From Saturnia japonica (Eukaryota > Arthropoda > Insecta > Lepidoptera > Saturniidae): a stretch of DNA of 64,000 nucleotides. The notes beneath the pieces are model-generated. The model was not told the origin of the DNA, searched no databases, and saw only the letters and a program-made list of their open reading frames with translations. Location: the NCBI GenBank assembly GCA_033032175.1, contig CM065321.1, positions 642,501-706,500 of the forward strand, written 5' to 3'. A program made the position numbers and the translations under genes. Positions 22,699-34,199 of the stretch are shown here, piece by piece; within the stretch, counting starts at the first letter, position 1, and the number at the start of each line of letters is the position of its first letter.

Positions 22699-23371
22699 TA
22701 GCGGTGTGCCCGTGGCTCCGCACGCGTTTGTTCCACGCAGTAATTATTTTCATCCCTTAATTTTATTTTTGCCGACATTGCCCTTAACATTCTACTCACC
22801 GCAAGAACATAACACAAGGTTTTTGGCTGTGATCTTCTGCAGGGAGGAGGTATTCCACCAGTCAGACTGCACCAAGTAGAAAGAGATCTTCTCAGTGCCT
22901 GCCGCCATAGCGAATACGACACCTTTAACGAAAAACCCATTTTTTTTATCTGTGTTTGTCTATCTATCTTGCTGTTTGTTTGATCCGTCTAATCTCCATA
23001 ACGGTTTTACCAATTTGACGGTACTTTCACTGGTAGATAGCTATTATTATAATGAGTAACTCGGGCTACTTTTATTTTAGAAAAAGAATTACAGTTCCGT
23101 GCATATTAAAAAAACTGGTCATGGTGAATCAATTCGGGCGCTTAAATTGCTTACGTTGAGCAAACCATAAGAGATATATCAAATTAATGTACTACATATT
23201 TGTAGACATTAAAGAGAGCTACAATAAAGTTAGCGAGAGCATATTATGTCTGTCTTCTAAGGATCACCCACAATAAGCATTTTTGACTTTAAAAGAACCA
23301 GGAGCGGTGGAGCGTGCCCCACCCGTTGGCATTCTGGTAGTCCACGTGAGCGAAGCCGTGGAGGCAGCTAG
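22699..23371 (+). mobile_element. Helitron-like repeat
   Basis: Ends in CCGTGGAGGCAGCTAG followed by T, with the hairpin-then-CTAG arrangement. The right 400 bp match the reverse complement of 18935-19330. The left end carries another diverged terminus (GTGTGCCCGTGGCTCCG). A short GC-richer segment (about 22795-22925) resembles protein-derived sequence, but no family was recognised. Confidence 0.55.
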
Positions 23372-23762
23372 TATAAAAAAACAGTCCTATCATACATACT
23401 ACTAAAAACATTGATTAAGCGATTAAAACCGATGCACCAGCGTATGTACCCAACACGATAAGCATATAATATAGGTCATTAAGTGCTAGATAATAACTTC
23501 AATAAATATTCAAGTAGAAAATATATTATGATCTTACGCAGAATAATAATAATTAATTATTTACTGGTTTCGTGTTTACTTGGTACTTTTGTTACTGAAG
23601 TTTTTAAACGCGGGCCTGAAGTCCATTATACACGAAATTATTAATTTAGAAAAAAATTATGACTCCTTGTTTTTTATAGATTTTTATTCGTCTTTGACAT
23701 ATCTTTTTGAAATAGGTTACATTTAGATAAATGAAATCAATATTGTATCTGTATTATAAAGA

Positions 23763-24266
23763 TTTTTTACCGACTGAGTATACTGTTAGCCTTAGGGGCC
23801 CTGAAGCCTCTGACAGATTTTACAGCTTCACCGTGACTTAGGGGCGAGCGCTTAAGGCACTCAGCTGCAAAAGTAAGGGCAACTCGCGCAAGGGTGCCAA
23901 AGTGGCCGGATCTCGGCGTGGGCGGTTGCCGCGATTGCAATTAAGTCACGATCTGGCTAATTCCCGATCCGTAAATTCGAGTTAACTAACATATACACAT
24001 ATACATGTTCCCCGCCTCCTGGGAGGAAGGAAGGAAGCATGCGTATGTGTATTTAGTGATCTGAAAGTATTTCTACACTAAATAGTGTAACGAAAAATAA
24101 AAAAGGTTCCTTTCAGAACCTATGTACCTTTGTGGTGTGCACGTATGTATGTACATATGTGTGTAATGTTTGTATGTGGGATAGCTAAGTGTTACACATG
24201 CAGTATCAACTGTGTCGCGCGGGCGACCGCCAACCTCAAGGGTTTCACACCGAGGAACGGACCTAC
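23763..24266 (-). mobile_element. 5'-truncated Jockey 3'UTR insertion
   Basis: About 504 bp matching the 3'UTR of the Jockey copy at 43263-43769, on the minus strand, stopping essentially where ORF2 would end. It is flanked by an 11-bp duplication with one mismatch: TATTATAAAGA at 23752-23762 and TATTATAAGGA at 24267-24277. Only a short T run remains of the tail. It is a target-primed insertion that aborted inside the 3'UTR. Confidence 0.85.
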
Positions 24267-24339
24267 TATTATAAGGAGATCCTGGAAGGTACTTATACTC
24301 TCCTATCGTTAAGCATAGGTCTCCTTCTGAGGTACTTAA

Positions 24340-24432
24340 GTCACAGGCTTCATCACGAGGCTAGCCAGCGATGCGACGTATTCTAACCCACATCGATAAT
24401 CGAAGTGTCCTCACCACTGAGCCGTAATCATT
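24340..24432 (-). repeat. Possible tRNA-like SINE head
   Basis: On the minus strand, GGCTCAGTGGTGAGGAC resembles an RNA polymerase III A box, and GGTTAGAATAC about 30 nt later a worn B box. There is no cloverleaf I can complete. Confidence 0.3.
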
Positions 24433-24639
24433 AAATTCATGTACACTAAATAAGTTTTAGAGACATTGTACGCTTAATAAATACAATGAAATAAAATAAA
24501 ACATGTGCGTGTAAAATTTACGCGTCTTTTAAATAAAACTTGTTTGGCTGTGTACATAGCAGATATTATGATAATAATAAAAAAAAAAAAAAACATATTT
24601 TATTTTTTTGAAAAGCGTAATTAATTTATTTACAATGTT

Positions 24640-24912
24640 TTTTTAAGTATAACATACCATCACGGCTGTATTCCCCGAAGGGTTAGGTAGAGGTGTACAA
24701 TTTATACACCCACATTTCGGCGAGTATGTTTTCAGGTCCCATATAATAGGGGGCGAGCCTATTGCCATTAATCGGGCACGAAACCAAACTTCGAGCTGCT
24801 ACTGAGAATTTCATAGGAATAACCCAATAACACTTTGCTCTACCTGGGATTCGAACCCAGGACCTCGCTCAAAGCAGTCGCGCTTACGACCACTAGGCTA
24901 ACGAGGCAGTTA
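24640..24912 (-). repeat. tRNA-derived SINE
   Basis: On the minus strand the head reads TTAGCCTAGTGGTCG (A box) and then GGGTTCGAATCCCAGG (B box with T-arm stem), followed by about 200 bp of unrelated body and an A-rich end. It looks like a tRNA at first, but the anticodon arm does not fold and the body continues, so it is a SINE and not a tRNA gene. Confidence 0.7.
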
Positions 24913-25399
24913 AGAGAGTCAGAGTTAAGTATGACTGTAATAATAAAGTGTATTATCAATAAGGTGGAAAATATGTAAAATAGCTTTTCAATTTATTAGT
25001 ATAATCGTAATATCTACTGTAATGTCAACCAAGCTTTACTTTAAACACTCGAAAAAGTTACACATCTATTTAGAAGTTATAAGGGTGCAAAGTTACGAAA
25101 TTTCGACACTAACTGACTCATGATCATTTCTTCCCCAATACATAGAGAGCTGAAATTTGCCACAGAGATAGGGTTTAATATCCACGTATAGGGAAAACTA
25201 TCAAACTTTGGATTTTCGAAGATCAGACCCTGGCGTGAAGCCCAAAAGCTAAGCCAAAATATAGGAGACATCGAAATACCGCCTTAGTGATACTATTTAA
25301 TATCTGATGAGCGTTTCCTGGTGATACATAAAAATAGTAAGTATGGAGTACCTGATATGGACCCTTAAGATCCTCGCCAAACAATAAGAAACCTACGCG

Positions 25400-26371
25400 A
25401 CTGGCTTTATTAGTGTACGCTGGCGTAATGGTTAATGATACGTAAATACAATGTTCTAGAAAAATCTTATTCACCCTTCACATGCCTTAAAAAAAGTCCG
25501 CGGTAGTATATGCCTATCCCTTATACATAAACCAGAATAAAGTATTTTGCAATTATTATTTTTTTGTCGCAAATGAAAAATTTATTTAAAAGCATTATTT
25601 TTAGGCATGGCTTAATAATCCTTACGAAATAAAATTTACTTCATCATATCTTTCAACAATAATCAATTTCATCATTACAATTATACTAACAATTTCATGA
25701 AGTAAAACTTTGCCCTATAAAGCATGTTATTTGAACACATAATTTAGGAGATAATGCAAAATTATTAGTACATTGTATCTTGAGGTCGGTAAATAACCCG
25801 AAGTAGAAGACTGAAGTTTTAATGAGTCGATGTTCGTAATTCCCGTACGTAAATGTTTTTCACCAAATTTGCGAGTAAATAAATTAAAAAATGTAAGTTA
25901 AACTTATTAATTGAAATTTATAGTAACTGTATGAATATTACTTCAAAATACTAGAGTCAACTTAACAATTACAAAACTTGCAAATAACGGTTTTTTATGC
26001 GGTTGGCGGGCTCGTGTTTCATAGATAATACATATATGTTGCCTTCAGAAACGTTAGAGGCGCAAACACGCATACAGCCAAATGGTTTGTAAAAAATGGC
26101 ATCAATTGCAAAAGGCATTATGCCCTCGGGCATTATGGTAAGAGAAAGGCCCTCGGATTTTATTTAGGAAGTTACTCCCAAGATAGCCTGCATATTATGA
26201 CACTGTTTACAAGCAAGTGTGATGAAATTAATTTAACAGTCTGCTCCGATCTATGATTATAGTATTTATACTACTGGGCTATAGATTACAGTACTGGCTT
26301 ACATGGGTGCGTTAGCGGCGCGATGTTAATCGGATAAAATTAACACGGGTGAAACCGTGGAGCACAGCTAG
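25400..26371 (+). mobile_element. Helitron-like repeat (CTAG end)
   Basis: Shares blocks with 46100-46495 in the same orientation (GTAATGGTTAATGATA, TTATTTTTAGGCAT, TTTAGGAGATAAT) and with 40103-40560 inverted. It ends ACGGGTGAAACCGT hairpin, then GCACAGCTAG followed by T. No ORF of note; the left boundary is uncertain. Confidence 0.6.
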
Positions 26372-26839
26372 TTGTACAATATAGTTATTGATACTTTTAT
26401 GACAACAATAATGTGTTTATTATTTATATACTTATGTTTATAGTTTATACGGTATCTTACAAGTATCGTACGTAAGTATGGTATCTTGTACAAGATAGCA
26501 AGGATCATAAGTCAGTAAATGACTCTAAAACATCGTTCATTAGTAACGAAGTCTTCGTTTAAGTTTTATTTGTTGAGGTTTATCTGTTGAATTTTTTTTG
26601 TTTGATACCTCAATGGTTTTAATTTAATTTGCATTAGACCTACATCTTCGAAGATACACCAGGGAACTCTTCAAAATCATTTTGGAGTTGGTTTTCTATT
26701 TTGTCTTGTCTATTATGTAATAATAATTGAACGTTATATAATTAAACGTTATTTTCATTTGATTTGATTAAAAATATTTCACTAGGAGTATCGAAAAACA
26801 AAGTCCGTCCATCTTTTAGTGGTATATCCTGCTGACAAC
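26372..26839. other. AT-rich sequence, no gene seen
   Basis: No ORF, repeat pair or RNA gene was recognised. Confidence 0.5.
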
Positions 26840-27131
26840 AAATATGGAAGTGCCCAGTACCCCCCCCCCCCCCCCCCCCCCCCCAATTCGATTGCATTCA
26901 CCATGCTGAAAAGCTCGTCACAGTGAGTCACTTATGGGCGTTTCAATTCTGTATTAGTTGCTGTACATCTAGTTATATGTTGACTTCTGCTGCAGTAGGT
27001 TCATAGGCTGGTATGACGGTGGCGATGGTCGATAAATTAACATCTCACAACAGTCGCTACCCTTCTTGAACGGTACTTCACTCACCATTAGATAAAGTGA
27101 AAGTATGTGTCAAACTCAGGTAAAAAAAAAA
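26840..27131 (+). repeat. Poly-A-ended interspersed repeat with 25-nt poly(C)
   Basis: Similar to 35440-35765 in the same orientation (CACCATG..TGAAAAG, GTCACAGTGA.TCA, later ACCAT.AG..AAAGT) and ends in an A run. A homopolymer of 25 C occupies 26860-26884. It looks like a SINE or LINE 3' end; no pol III boxes were identified. Confidence 0.55.
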
Positions 27132-28123
27132 TGTTGGTCGTTAGTTATTGGTCAAAAGGCAAATTAGGTAAAAACCCAAATTTCACGAATTCAATTTATT
27201 TAAATCCATTAAACTCGATTTATATCTAGAATTGAATCAAACGTCCTGTCCTGAATATTGTTTCCGGATAACATAGATTAGGAGATAAGTTTGAATATTC
27301 CAATTAAACCCGTCTGTTTTGCGCCCTGATCCAAACCACATACAGACGAGAGTTTGAAACGCTCGAGAATAAAACTGTTTCATTAATTTAATACAATCAG
27401 ATTTTAATTAAATGCCATGAATGATATATACATACACATGAAATATTACATTATTGCAAAGGCCGTGAAATAGGCAATTGCAGGTCGAGTACGTGTTTGA
27501 AGGCCGAGCTGTAGGCGAGGACTTCACAAATACGAGACAGGCAATTGCCATTTCTGTCGAGACATATACATATAGTGCTTTTCTCAAACATGCCTGGAAA
27601 TAATACATACTTTTTATATTATACATTTAGTTTTCTTTTGACTTTGCTGGAAGCAGGTTTCCCATTGCCAATTTGGCTTTTGAGCTTAAATCTAGTGGAG
27701 TACAATCAATCTCCATTTCACTCTCTGAACCGTTAGAACACATTTTAATTAATAAATTTATACTTATTAAGTATGTAAATAACAAATCAAGACGCATTTT
27801 CAGCTTTGCCACAAATTTTCTATCTATCATCTGTGCCGAAAGGCAAGCGCATTTATGGCTATACAGCCACGTGAACGCAATTTTTACTAAGCAAAGAGAC
27901 TTATTTTGGTATGCCAATAATGATAAGAGATTCAACCAAAGAGTATTTAATAGCCCCAGCAGGTCGATTCATACAACATTGCTAGAGTGTTGGAATGTTT
28001 CAAATTCAAAAAACGCACCTGCAATGGATTTGATTTTCTTTGTCCGTACATTTGATACTTCGCGTGTTCTTTTATCAAAAATAATGACAATATTTCCACG
28101 CATGTTGGAGAAAATGTATACAT

Positions 28124-31100
28124 CATCATCATCATCATCATTTCAGCCACAGGACGTCCACTGCTGAATATAGGCCTCCCTCATAGATCTCCAGAGCGAC
28201 CGATCTTGTGCGGCCTGCACCCAACGGCTCCCAGCGACCTTTATTATGTCGTCTTTCCATCTAGTGGCGGGCCGTCCTACGCTGCACTTTCCGGTGCGTG
28301 GTCTCCACTCGAGAACCTTTCTGCCCCAATGGCCGTCAGTTCTCCGAACTATGTGCCCTGCCCACTGCCACTTCAACTTGCTAATCCTTTTGGCTATGTC
28401 GGTTACCTTAGTTTGTCTACGGATCTCCTCATTTCTGATTCGATCTCGTAGAGAAACACCAAGCATAGCCCTCTCCATAGCTCGCTGAGCGACCTTGAGC
28501 TTTCTTATGAGGCCCATAGTGAGCGACCACGTCTCTGTGCCGTATGTCATCACTGGCAACACACACTGGTCAAAGACTTTCGTCTTGAGGCACTGAGGTA
28601 TTATGGACGAGAAGACGTCGCGCAGTTTCCCGAACGCTGCCCAGCCGAGTTGGATTCGTCGACTGACCTCTTTTTCAAAGTTGGACCTACCTAACTGGAC
28701 TGTTTGTCCCAGGTAGACATATTCTTCAACAACTTCTAGACAAGAGTTTCCTACTGATACTGGGGTGGGCACCACATGGATGTTCGACATGATTTTCGTC
28801 TTGTCCATGTTCATTTTAAGGCCCACCTGTTGAGAAACTTTGTCGAGGCCATCGAGCATTGTGCCAAGATCTTCCAGCGATTCTGCCATAACTACGATGT
28901 CGTCAGCAAATCGAAGGTGAGTGATGTACTCGCCATTAACATTGATGCCGAGTCCTTGCCATTCCAAGAGCTTGAAGGCGTCCTCTAGAGCGGCGGTAAA
29001 CAGTTTCGGAGATATTACGTCTCCCTGTCTAACGCCTCTTCTCAAAGGAATTGCCTTCGTGCACTGCTCCTGTACTCGGACCGACATGGTGGCGTTGTTG
29101 TACAAGCACTTCAACACTTCGATATATCGATAGTCTATACGGCACCGCTGGTGAGACTGCAACACTGCCCAGGTTTCGACCGAATCAAAGGCTTTTTCGT
29201 AGTCCACGAACGCTAAGCATAAAGGCAGATTATACTCCTCAGTCTTCTGTATAATCTGCCGCAGCGTATAGATGTGGTCTACGGTGCTAAAGCCTTTTCG
29301 GAAACCGGCTTGTTCGGGAGGCTGGAAGTCATCAAATTTGTGCTCGAGACGATTCGTGATGACCCTCGAAAACAGCTTATAAACATGGCTCAGCAACGAG
29401 ATGGGCCGATAGTTCTTCAATAAGGTTTTATCATCTTTCTTGAAGAACAGGACCACCACGCTGCCGCCCCACGTTTCCGGCGTTTTACCCTCGAGTATAA
29501 CGGAGTTAAAGAGCTTCTGCAGGACCTTAAGTACCGGTATTCCACCCGCTTTAAGAAGCTCTGATGTAATTCCGTCATCACCCGGCGCCTTGTTGTTCTT
29601 AAGCTGCTTAAGGGCCATCCTAATCTCGTACAGAGTGATGTCGGGGATATCTTCGGTATAGTATCGGGTCAGCCCAGCTCTCGGATCTTTAGCTGGGCTG
29701 GTAACAGGCTTAGTTGACGAGGTATATAACTGCCTATAGAACCTTTCGATCTCCCTTAATACCTCTGGCTTGGTGGACGCTACGCTGCCATCATCCATTT
29801 TCAGCTTCGTCAACTGGCTCTGCCCAATAGATGTATTCCTTGCGAACACTTTGGAGCCTTTATTCCGCTCTATCGTCTCTTTAATACTTTTGGTATTGTA
29901 AGACCGGACATCGTGTCGCAAGGATTTATGAATAGATCTATTGAGCTGCCTATAGGACTTAGCGTCATCGGAAGACTGCAGCGCCATACCACGCCGATCC
30001 GCCATGAGTTTTCGGGTTTGATCTGATATCTTTTGAGTCCTATTGCTACGGTGAGTTTTAAAGAACTTGGACCCAACCGCATGGACAGTTTCTACCAGCC
30101 TATTACTAATATCATCTACGGAGACGCAACTATGTAGGCAATCGAATTGGTTTTTCAATTCGACTTGAAAGCTCTCGGGGTTTTGGAGTTGAGCATTAGA
30201 GGGTCGGAGCGTAGACTTCATCAGGCGAGACCTTTCTATTTTTAGATTGATATTCAATGTGCCTCTAACCATTCGGTGATCACTGCCGGTTTTCACTCTG
30301 TGAATCACAGTGACATCATTGAATATTTGTCTCTTCGTGTTCATGATGAAGTCTATCTCATTTTTCGTGGAACCATCGGGGCTCATCCAGGTCCATTTCC
30401 TATGAGGTGGCTTCTGGAAGAAAGAGTTCATCATAAAGAGTCCCTCTTTCTCCATAAAATCGGCCAACCTCTGGCCCCTAGGGTTCCGTTGCCCATAACC
30501 AAAATGCCCCACTCCCAACTCTTCACCATCTCTTTTGCCCAGCTTTGCGTTAAAGTCTCCCATTACAACAGTGAAGTGGGTTTTCGAGGTATGTATGGCC
30601 CTACTAATGTCCTCATACAAAACCTCCACTTCATCATCAGGGTGTACTGAGGTCGGTTCGTAAACCTGTATAACCTTTAACGAATATCTTTTGGATATTC
30701 TGAGTATCAGGTACGCTACCCTGCTCGACACACTGTCGATGGTCACGATGTTGCTAATGAGAGACTTCCGGACGATAAACCCGACACCACCTAGGGACTG
30801 TTGGTCGCCCTCCCTGTAATAGAACAAGTTACCTGATTTCATGATTATCGTGTCTTCACCCTCTCTTCGGACTTCTGATAATCCTATAAGATCCCAGTGT
30901 AACTTGTCTATTTCCTCTTCCAGCTCGACAATCTTCTCGTCAGTCCTCAAAGTGCGATTATTATATGTTGCCAGGGCCAGTTGTCGTGGGAGTCGGTAGC
31001 TGGAACTCTTCCGGGGATTCTTAGCACCCCCTGCCCCACCGTTACCATAGCCGCTACCGAAACTAGGAATAGCGGGGCCGCCGGGGACTGGGGGCCTGGT

Positions 31101-31309
31101 CGTTCTTGTCGTTTTCATTGGGGGGATTTGCCCATACTCGCCACGCTGGGCATGCGGGTTGGCGAGCGCAGATATTGCTTTTTGTTGTTTAAGTGGGGGA
31201 TGCTGCTGCCTATCCCCAAGCTTTTTTTCCCCTTAGTCGCTTCTTACGACATCCACGGGTAGAGATAGAGGGGTCAATTCTAAGCCGGAACCACCACGGC
31301 TATAAACAT
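28124..31309 (-). mobile_element. Full-length RTE-clade non-LTR retrotransposon
   Basis: 3.19 kb on the minus strand. The 3' end is a CAT/ATG triplet tail (about 28121-28141 on the plus strand), typical of RTE. The 5' end has a GC-rich leader upstream of the ORF. A perfect 13-bp target duplication AAAATGTATACAT lies at 28111-28123 and 31310-31322; its last three bases overlap the tail by identity. The ORF is intact, so this is a recent insertion and a candidate source element. Confidence 0.95.
28143..31118 (-). CDS. RTE ORF: apurinic-type endonuclease plus reverse transcriptase
   Basis: 991 codons, uninterrupted. A glycine/proline-rich start (about 1-35) is followed by an exonuclease-endonuclease-phosphatase domain: SEVRR, MGDFNAKLG (M186-G194) and SDH with H281. 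Reverse transcriptase follows from about 470 to 770: NYRPISLL, GFRKGFST, FVDYEKAFDSV, RRGVRQGDVISP and FADD at 737-740. The C-terminal region carries the RTE-typical WAGHIVRR and GRPATRWKDD motifs. The protein nicks target DNA and copies its own RNA by target-primed reverse transcription. The stop falls in the 3' tail region, with almost no 3'UTR, as usual for RTE. Length matches full-size family members. Plus-strand ORFs across this span are shadows. Confidence 0.95.
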   Translation of the reverse strand: MKTTRTTRPPVPGGPAIPSFGSGYGNGGAGGAKNPRKSSSYRLPRQLALATYNNRTLRTDEKIVELEEEIDKLHWDLIGLSEVRREGEDTIIMKSGNLFYYREGDQQSLGGVGFIVRKSLISNIVTIDSVSSRVAYLILRISKRYSLKVIQVYEPTSVHPDDEVEVLYEDISRAIHTSKTHFTVVMGDFNAKLGKRDGEELGVGHFGYGQRNPRGQRLADFMEKEGLFMMNSFFQKPPHRKWTWMSPDGSTKNEIDFIMNTKRQIFNDVTVIHRVKTGSDHRMVRGTLNINLKIERSRLMKSTLRPSNAQLQNPESFQVELKNQFDCLHSCVSVDDISNRLVETVHAVGSKFFKTHRSNRTQKISDQTRKLMADRRGMALQSSDDAKSYRQLNRSIHKSLRHDVRSYNTKSIKETIERNKGSKVFARNTSIGQSQLTKLKMDDGSVASTKPEVLREIERFYRQLYTSSTKPVTSPAKDPRAGLTRYYTEDIPDITLYEIRMALKQLKNNKAPGDDGITSELLKAGGIPVLKVLQKLFNSVILEGKTPETWGGSVVVLFFKKDDKTLLKNYRPISLLSHVYKLFSRVITNRLEHKFDDFQPPEQAGFRKGFSTVDHIYTLRQIIQKTEEYNLPLCLAFVDYEKAFDSVETWAVLQSHQRCRIDYRYIEVLKCLYNNATMSVRVQEQCTKAIPLRRGVRQGDVISPKLFTAALEDAFKLLEWQGLGINVNGEYITHLRFADDIVVMAESLEDLGTMLDGLDKVSQQVGLKMNMDKTKIMSNIHVVPTPVSVGNSCLEVVEEYVYLGQTVQLGRSNFEKEVSRRIQLGWAAFGKLRDVFSSIIPQCLKTKVFDQCVLPVMTYGTETWSLTMGLIRKLKVAQRAMERAMLGVSLRDRIRNEEIRRQTKVTDIAKRISKLKWQWAGHIVRRTDGHWGRKVLEWRPRTGKCSVGRPATRWKDDIIKVAGSRWVQAAQDRSLWRSMREAYIQQWTSCG

Positions 31310-31322
31310 AAAATGTATACAT

Positions 31323-32959
31323 ATAAATATTTCTATTTAAACATTGCGAAATTACAAGACATGTTAATTGTTCTTCATGCAAATTATGTAATATCAATTT
31401 CGGGATAGGCCAGCGTTAATGCAGACTTTTCTCATGTATATCAAATGGCGGCTACAGTTTCGAAATTTTATTCATAATTGTTATTGTATTAAGTGCATTT
31501 CTTTACTTTATTACATGAATTTTGCTGAGGAACTTGAAAAAGTTTTTAGTTATAAATAATTAAAGAACAACCCATCACGTACATAAACTTATTACTCAAT
31601 AACTAATAAAAACGTTTTTTAAAGACGCCCGCTTAGTGAACAAACCAGAATATTTTCATAATATTCAACGCAACATACAATAACTGTGGGTAGAAATTAA
31701 TGCTTTTTATGAATTTTGCTTTTATCGATTATAGTTACAATCTATATTTTAATTTTTTACCCGACTGCGATAAAGGAGGGTTATGTTTTCCGAACGTATG
31801 TATGTATGTCTATTTCTTTGGCATGCTTTGTAGCCTAAACGGCTTAATGGATTTTAGCACATGAGGTGTCGTTAGATCTGTTTTAATTCTGGGTGACAAA
31901 GGCTATATCTCATTAAAAACATAAATGTGAAATGAGAACCAAGTTCAATAATGGTCACTCCTGAAATATATTTATAACAAGATAAAATATTTTATAACAA
32001 GTTGAACTATCATTTCTTCTTATAACTTTTACGAAAGAATAACCGGCGCACCACTAGCATATAATAAAAAAGAGTAGATAAATCAAAACCGAATTAATTT
32101 TTATGGTTAAATAAGTCCTTATAATAATTCATAAAATAATTATTCAGTTCGACCCTCCGCTGCATAATCAGCTGAACAAAACTGAAATGTTTCAGACGAA
32201 GGGATCTCTGAGGAAATTTACTTAAGAAAGTTTAATGAAACCTAATCAGACCGAAAATTTAAAGCCAATAGACTTTCGCGAGTGTTTTATCCCTAAACGA
32301 CCAAGCGAAATTAATCTAACTCCAGGGTTGAATTCTGAGGGAAAATAGGGGCCTAGTGGATAATACACTATGGGCCCCAAAATTATAAATGTTTTAAATT
32401 TTTATTATTTAATCTGCTACTGCTAACTGCTAAATACAAACAAAACTAAATGTATGAGATTTGCGTTTTCCAATGTTCAGCATGTTGTTAGTAGTATCAA
32501 TACAGAAGGGAATTTAGTAGGTTTAGTTTATATTTCTGTCTTCTTTAATATTACGCTTAATTTAAAATTACAATAGGGTCCGTACATTTAAACTTTGGCG
32601 GAAAGTTCCATAGCTTAATGTCTTACGGTTTTTTGCTGTGGGGTTTAGCAGCTGAGGTAGATATCATATTTATATTATAAAAGCGTGCAATTCGTGCAAT
32701 CTACAACCTTAGACCTCGCTAATCATTAAACAACAAATTCAAGGAATATGGTATATTTACTTTGCCCTACCAATAAATTCTTCATATCTTGATGTATGTT
32801 TGCAAACACTTAGTCAAACTAGATTTTGTCAAAGATCACTTGTACAGTTGAAAAAAATGATAAACCCGATATTACTGGGTTATTTTCCGATTCGGCAGTA
32901 GTGTTTTCACTTCACAAATGCCTTCTTAGGACCTAAATTGAATAAAGATTTTTTTTGAT
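31323..32959. other. AT-rich interval, no gene
   Basis: No credible ORF. Near 31760-31850, CCCGACTGCGATAAAGGAGG and a GTATGTATGT run resemble the 3' end of a dispersed lepidopteran repeat. The rest is unassigned. Confidence 0.45.
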
Positions 32960-33219
32960 TTTGATCCAAAGCTAGGATCTTACCAAGTTATTCTCGCAGT
33001 TCGGTCGGTTACAGCAAAAACTTAGTTCATAACTTTAGATATTTTGATTATTAATACCTATTATAGGGTTCAGATCAGAAGCAATGAAATTTTGACCCGA
33101 AGCTAGAATCTTACCAAGTTATTCTCTCAGTTTGGTCGGTTACAGCAAAAACTTAGTTCATAAATTTAAATATTATGATTATTAATACCTATTATAGGGT
33201 TCAGATCAGAAGCTATGAA
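32960..33219. repeat. 131-bp tandem duplication, two copies
   Basis: TTTGATCCAAAGCTAGG starts at 32960 and TTTGACCCGAAGCTAG at 33091. The copies agree closely through GGGTTCAGATCAGAAGC at their ends. There is no coding sign. Confidence 0.85.
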
Positions 33220-33730
33220 ACTCAGGTACATTTTCCGTTATTACTCTATTTTTGATAAAGTATTTCCATTTTATAATCACATTACTTTTGCCCTAAGTAT
33301 CTTTTCACATTCTTACTATGCCCCTCGCTCTAATGAGAATCCCGTCGTTCCATCTGCATCACTTTTTATCCTCGCTTCTATCTTTTGCCAACGCCTATGA
33401 TTGGTCGACGACTACGATGGGTTGACGACTAATTCACAAACAATCAATTAAACAACTAATATATTTATATTAGTAGTTTATAATAAATCTAATATATTTT
33501 AATAATGTACGTATTACTTAATTATTAGTTAACATGTTTACTTGCAAACTACCCGAATATTATTATTAACCTTACACTAAATTGTAGTGTTAGGTATTAT
33601 GGGTATTTATCAGTAATGAGTTATTATTCCTTATTACTTTAAATTCGAGTTTGAGCACAAATACACTTTAAATTATGTAAGAATGCCGACTTAGACTTTA
33701 TTTGTAATATATAAATGGTAATATAGTAAT

Positions 33731-33870
33731 CTAGTTGTGCCCGCGGCTCCGCACATGTTTATTATACAGTCATTATTTTCAACACAATAAGATCAGAAAT
33801 TCCTACTCATATTTTGTGATTTAAGAAAGTATTATTGTTTTTTTTTTTATAGCCTACTAATTGCGTAATG
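33731..33870 (-). repeat. Helitron-like 3' end fragment
   Basis: Starts CTAGTTGTGCCCGCGGCTCC, like 22699 and 18935, and continues with ATTATTTTCA wording shared with 22740. Truncated. Confidence 0.5.
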
Positions 33871-33991
33871 GCAGATTTTTTAAAATGAATTCAAAAGATA
33901 TTTTTTTATTCGTAATTACCAGATAAAACAACATGTACTTACAGAACTAAATATACTTATCATTTATCACGACATTTTTATTCAAAGGAAC

Positions 33992-34165
33992 TTACATTAC
34001 AAACATACAAACGACCAGTCGACTTGCGAGTTCTTTAAAGAGGCTGCGTTCACTTGGTCCCCATGGACCTAGAGTTTCGACTCCAAAGGGCACAAATATG
34101 TAGCCCCTACCAAGGAATGCATACTTGTGCTGCATGTGTTTCTTAAACAGAGCAATAATTAATAC
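33992..34165 (-). pseudogene. LINE C-terminal fragment
   Basis: The minus-strand frame contains FVPFGVETLGPWG followed by a leucine-rich FKELASRL. This matches a motif I recall from the C-termini of retroelement polyproteins. Too short to assign a clade. Confidence 0.4.
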
Positions 34166-34199
34166 ATCATATAATGTAGGTGATGACAATACCTACAGT

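Noticed and set aside
24838..24910. tRNA gene
   Set aside because: A and B boxes are good but there is no foldable anticodon arm, and the unit continues into a SINE body.
28206..31262. Several plus-strand ORFs of 67-124 codons across the RTE element
   Set aside because: Antisense shadows of the long minus-strand ORF with no domain.
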